5,454 bases of DNA from NCBI GenBank assembly GCA_012512495.1, contig JAAZEC010000110.1, forward strand, positions 1 through 5,454. Direction: 5' to 3'. Both the position numbers and the translations under genes were made by a program. The stretch is from Erysipelothrix sp. (GTDB lineage: Bacteria > Bacillota_I > Bacilli_A > Erysipelotrichales > Erysipelotrichaceae). Below the pieces are notes generated by a model, which saw nothing but the letters and a program-made list of their open reading frames with translations, searched no databases and was not told the origin of the DNA. Positions within the stretch are counted from its first letter, which is position 1. Each line of letters opens with the position of its first letter. Positions 4,047 through 5,454 of the stretch are shown here, piece after piece.

Positions 4047-5454
4047 ATGAACAAACAAAAGATTATCAATTTAGCGGTTATTGCTCACGTAGATGCAGGA
4101 AAATCGACTCTGGTCGATGCTTTTCTAAATCAATCGGGAGTCTTTGGTCAGCACGAAACACGAGTTGAACAAGTGATGGATTCCAATGACTTAGAACGTG
4201 AGAGAGGAATAACCATCTATTCCAAGAACTGTTCTGTTTCATATCATGATATTAAGATTAATATTGTGGATACCCCAGGGCATGCTGATTTCTCATCAGA
4301 AGTAGAACGAATTATTAAGACTGTCGATACCGTAATACTATTAGTCGATAGCGCGGAAGGGCCAATGCCCCAAACTCGATTTGTACTCAAGAAATCACTA
4401 GAACAAGGGCTTAACCCAATTCTTTTTATCAACAAGATTGATAAGCAGGACAAACGGGTGGATGAAGTCATTGATCTGGTTTATGAATTATTTGTTGATT
4501 TAGAAGCGAATGATACCCAATTAGAATTCCCAATCTTGTATGGCATTGCGAAAGAAGGAATTGCGAAAAAGGAAATGGACGATGATTCAAAGAATCTGGA
4601 ACCTCTGTTTCAGACCATCATCAACCATGTCAAACCGTATCCTGATTTAAGCGAAGAACCTGTCCAACTTCAAATTTCCAGCCTTGCCTATGACGACTAT
4701 GTAGGACGACTTGGCATTGGAAGGCTCTTTAAGGGCGTCTTGAAATCTGGTTCTAGCGTTCATGTTGTGGATTATCAAGGGAATGTCTATCCTCATAAGA
4801 TCAATCAGGTTTATACCTATATTGGAATGAAGCGTGTACCGGTCGAATATGCCGTGGCTGGTGATATTGTCCAGATCTCGGGTATTTCGGCTATTTCCAT
4901 TGGTGATACGGTAGGCGAACCTAACAAGGTCGAAGTCTTGGATCCTTTGGTGATCGAGGAACCGACCCTTTCCATGAATTTCATGGTCAATACTTCACCT
5001 TTGGCCGGTAAGAGCGGCAAGTATGTTACTTCTCGTAACATTCAGGAGCGTTTGAAGAGAGAACTAGAAGTTAACGTTGGTTTAAATGTCGAAGCGACAG
5101 AATCGACGGATACCTTTAAGGTTTCGGGTCGTGGTGAATTGCACTTAACGATTCTGATTGAGAATATGCGTCGGGAAGGCTATGAACTGGCTATCTCGAA
5201 GCCACAGGTCATTTACAAAACCATTAATAGTAGGAAGTATGAACCGATTGAGTTGGTCATTATCGAAGTTCCTACTAATTATACAGGTACGATTATCTCG
5301 AAGTTGAATCTACGTCGTGGTGAAATTGTTACCATGGATGAGAAGAATTCAATGACCACCATGGAGTGGCATGTTCCTACGAGAGGGCTATTAGGCTATC
5401 GCTCAGAGTTCATTAATGATACTCATGGTGAGGGTACGATGGTCAGACAGTTCC
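4047..5454 (+). CDS. typA: TypA/BipA-family translational GTPase, 3' end outside window
   Basis: TypA/BipA is an EF-G-like ribosome-binding GTPase linked to ribosome assembly and to growth in cold or stress. The frame is open with no stop to the window end, giving 469 codons of a usual 605-615. Domains: GTPase about 1-200, beta-barrel domain II from about 203, domain III from about 304, domain V from about 386, and the start of the TypA-specific C-terminal region at PTRGLLGYRSEF (444-455). GTPase motifs are G1 AHVDAGKST (13-21), DSNDLERERGITI (45-57), G3 DTPGHADF with catalytic His79, and G4 NKID (129-132). DSNDLERERGIT, EGPMPQTRFVLKK and PTRGLLGYRSEF mark it as TypA rather than EF-G, LepA or TetM. 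Oddities: G1 normally reads AHVDHGKTT, G5 reads YGIAKEG where SAK is expected, and GGEVER is SSEVER. This may be a divergent TypA or a second TypA-like paralogue. It is transcribed divergently from mnmL. Confidence 0.9.
   Translation, partial: MNKQKIINLAVIAHVDAGKSTLVDAFLNQSGVFGQHETRVEQVMDSNDLERERGITIYSKNCSVSYHDIKINIVDTPGHADFSSEVERIIKTVDTVILLVDSAEGPMPQTRFVLKKSLEQGLNPILFINKIDKQDKRVDEVIDLVYELFVDLEANDTQLEFPILYGIAKEGIAKKEMDDDSKNLEPLFQTIINHVKPYPDLSEEPVQLQISSLAYDDYVGRLGIGRLFKGVLKSGSSVHVVDYQGNVYPHKINQVYTYIGMKRVPVEYAVAGDIVQISGISAISIGDTVGEPNKVEVLDPLVIEEPTLSMNFMVNTSPLAGKSGKYVTSRNIQERLKRELEVNVGLNVEATESTDTFKVSGRGELHLTILIENMRREGYELAISKPQVIYKTINSRKYEPIELVIIEVPTNYTGTIISKLNLRRGEIVTMDEKNSMTTMEWHVPTRGLLGYRSEFINDTHGEGTMVRQF

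Noticed and set aside
4244..4471. Open frame of 75 codons on the - strand inside typA
   Set aside because: It is a shadow of the conserved GTPase domain and is rich in Ser/Ile/Leu from reversed codons.
4817..5041. Open frame of 74 codons on the - strand inside typA
   Set aside because: It is antisense to TypA domain II/III coding sequence and has no independent support.

Overview
The window looks chromosomal and comes from a low-to-moderate GC Bacillota (Firmicutes) genome. The evidence is the SUF gene order sufS-sufU-sufB, with the zinc protein SufU; the adjacent mnmL/mnmM pair (formerly ytqA/ytqB); strong AAGGAGG-type ribosome binding sites; and a TATAAT promoter signature. TGA ends sufU and TGG encodes Trp, so the genetic code is standard. 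The SufS and SufU variants (RAGNHCAK, SCIDD, VACTIS) suggest a lineage such as Erysipelotrichia rather than Bacillus proper, but that is an inference from memory. No mobile element, CRISPR array, tRNA or rRNA is visible.

Layout: (1) Bases 1-2336, + strand, hold the end of a SUF iron-sulfur cluster assembly operon: the 3' part of sufS (cysteine desulfurase), sufU (sulfur acceptor) and sufB (scaffold). They are tightly packed, with a 13-nt gap and then an 8-bp overlap. sufC and sufD would be expected upstream, outside the window. (2) Bases 2337-2488 form a convergent intergenic region with a possible folded RNA element and a U-tract hairpin terminator that can serve both strands. (3) Bases 2489-3959, - strand, form a two-gene overlapping operon: mnmL (radical SAM) followed by mnmM (SAM methyltransferase). 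Together they are predicted to finish the mnm5 modification of tRNA wobble uridine without MnmC. (4) Bases 3960-4046 are a compact divergent control region: two extended -10 promoters facing away from each other, with a perfect 7-1-7 palindrome between them. (5) From 4047 to the window end, + strand, lies a TypA/BipA-family translational GTPase, cut off at about three quarters of its length.

How the genes fit together: SufS removes sulfur from cysteine, SufU passes it on, and the SufBCD complex builds Fe-S clusters. MnmL needs a [4Fe-4S] cluster for radical SAM chemistry and so is a plausible client, though the two operons are convergent and probably independent. MnmL/MnmM and TypA both act on translation (tRNA decoding and ribosome function) and share one divergent control region, which may co-regulate them. 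The less routine observations are the predicted leaderless start of mnmL, the palindrome between the divergent promoters, the folded sufB 3' region, and the atypical G1 and G5 motifs of the TypA-like protein. No wholly new system is evident.
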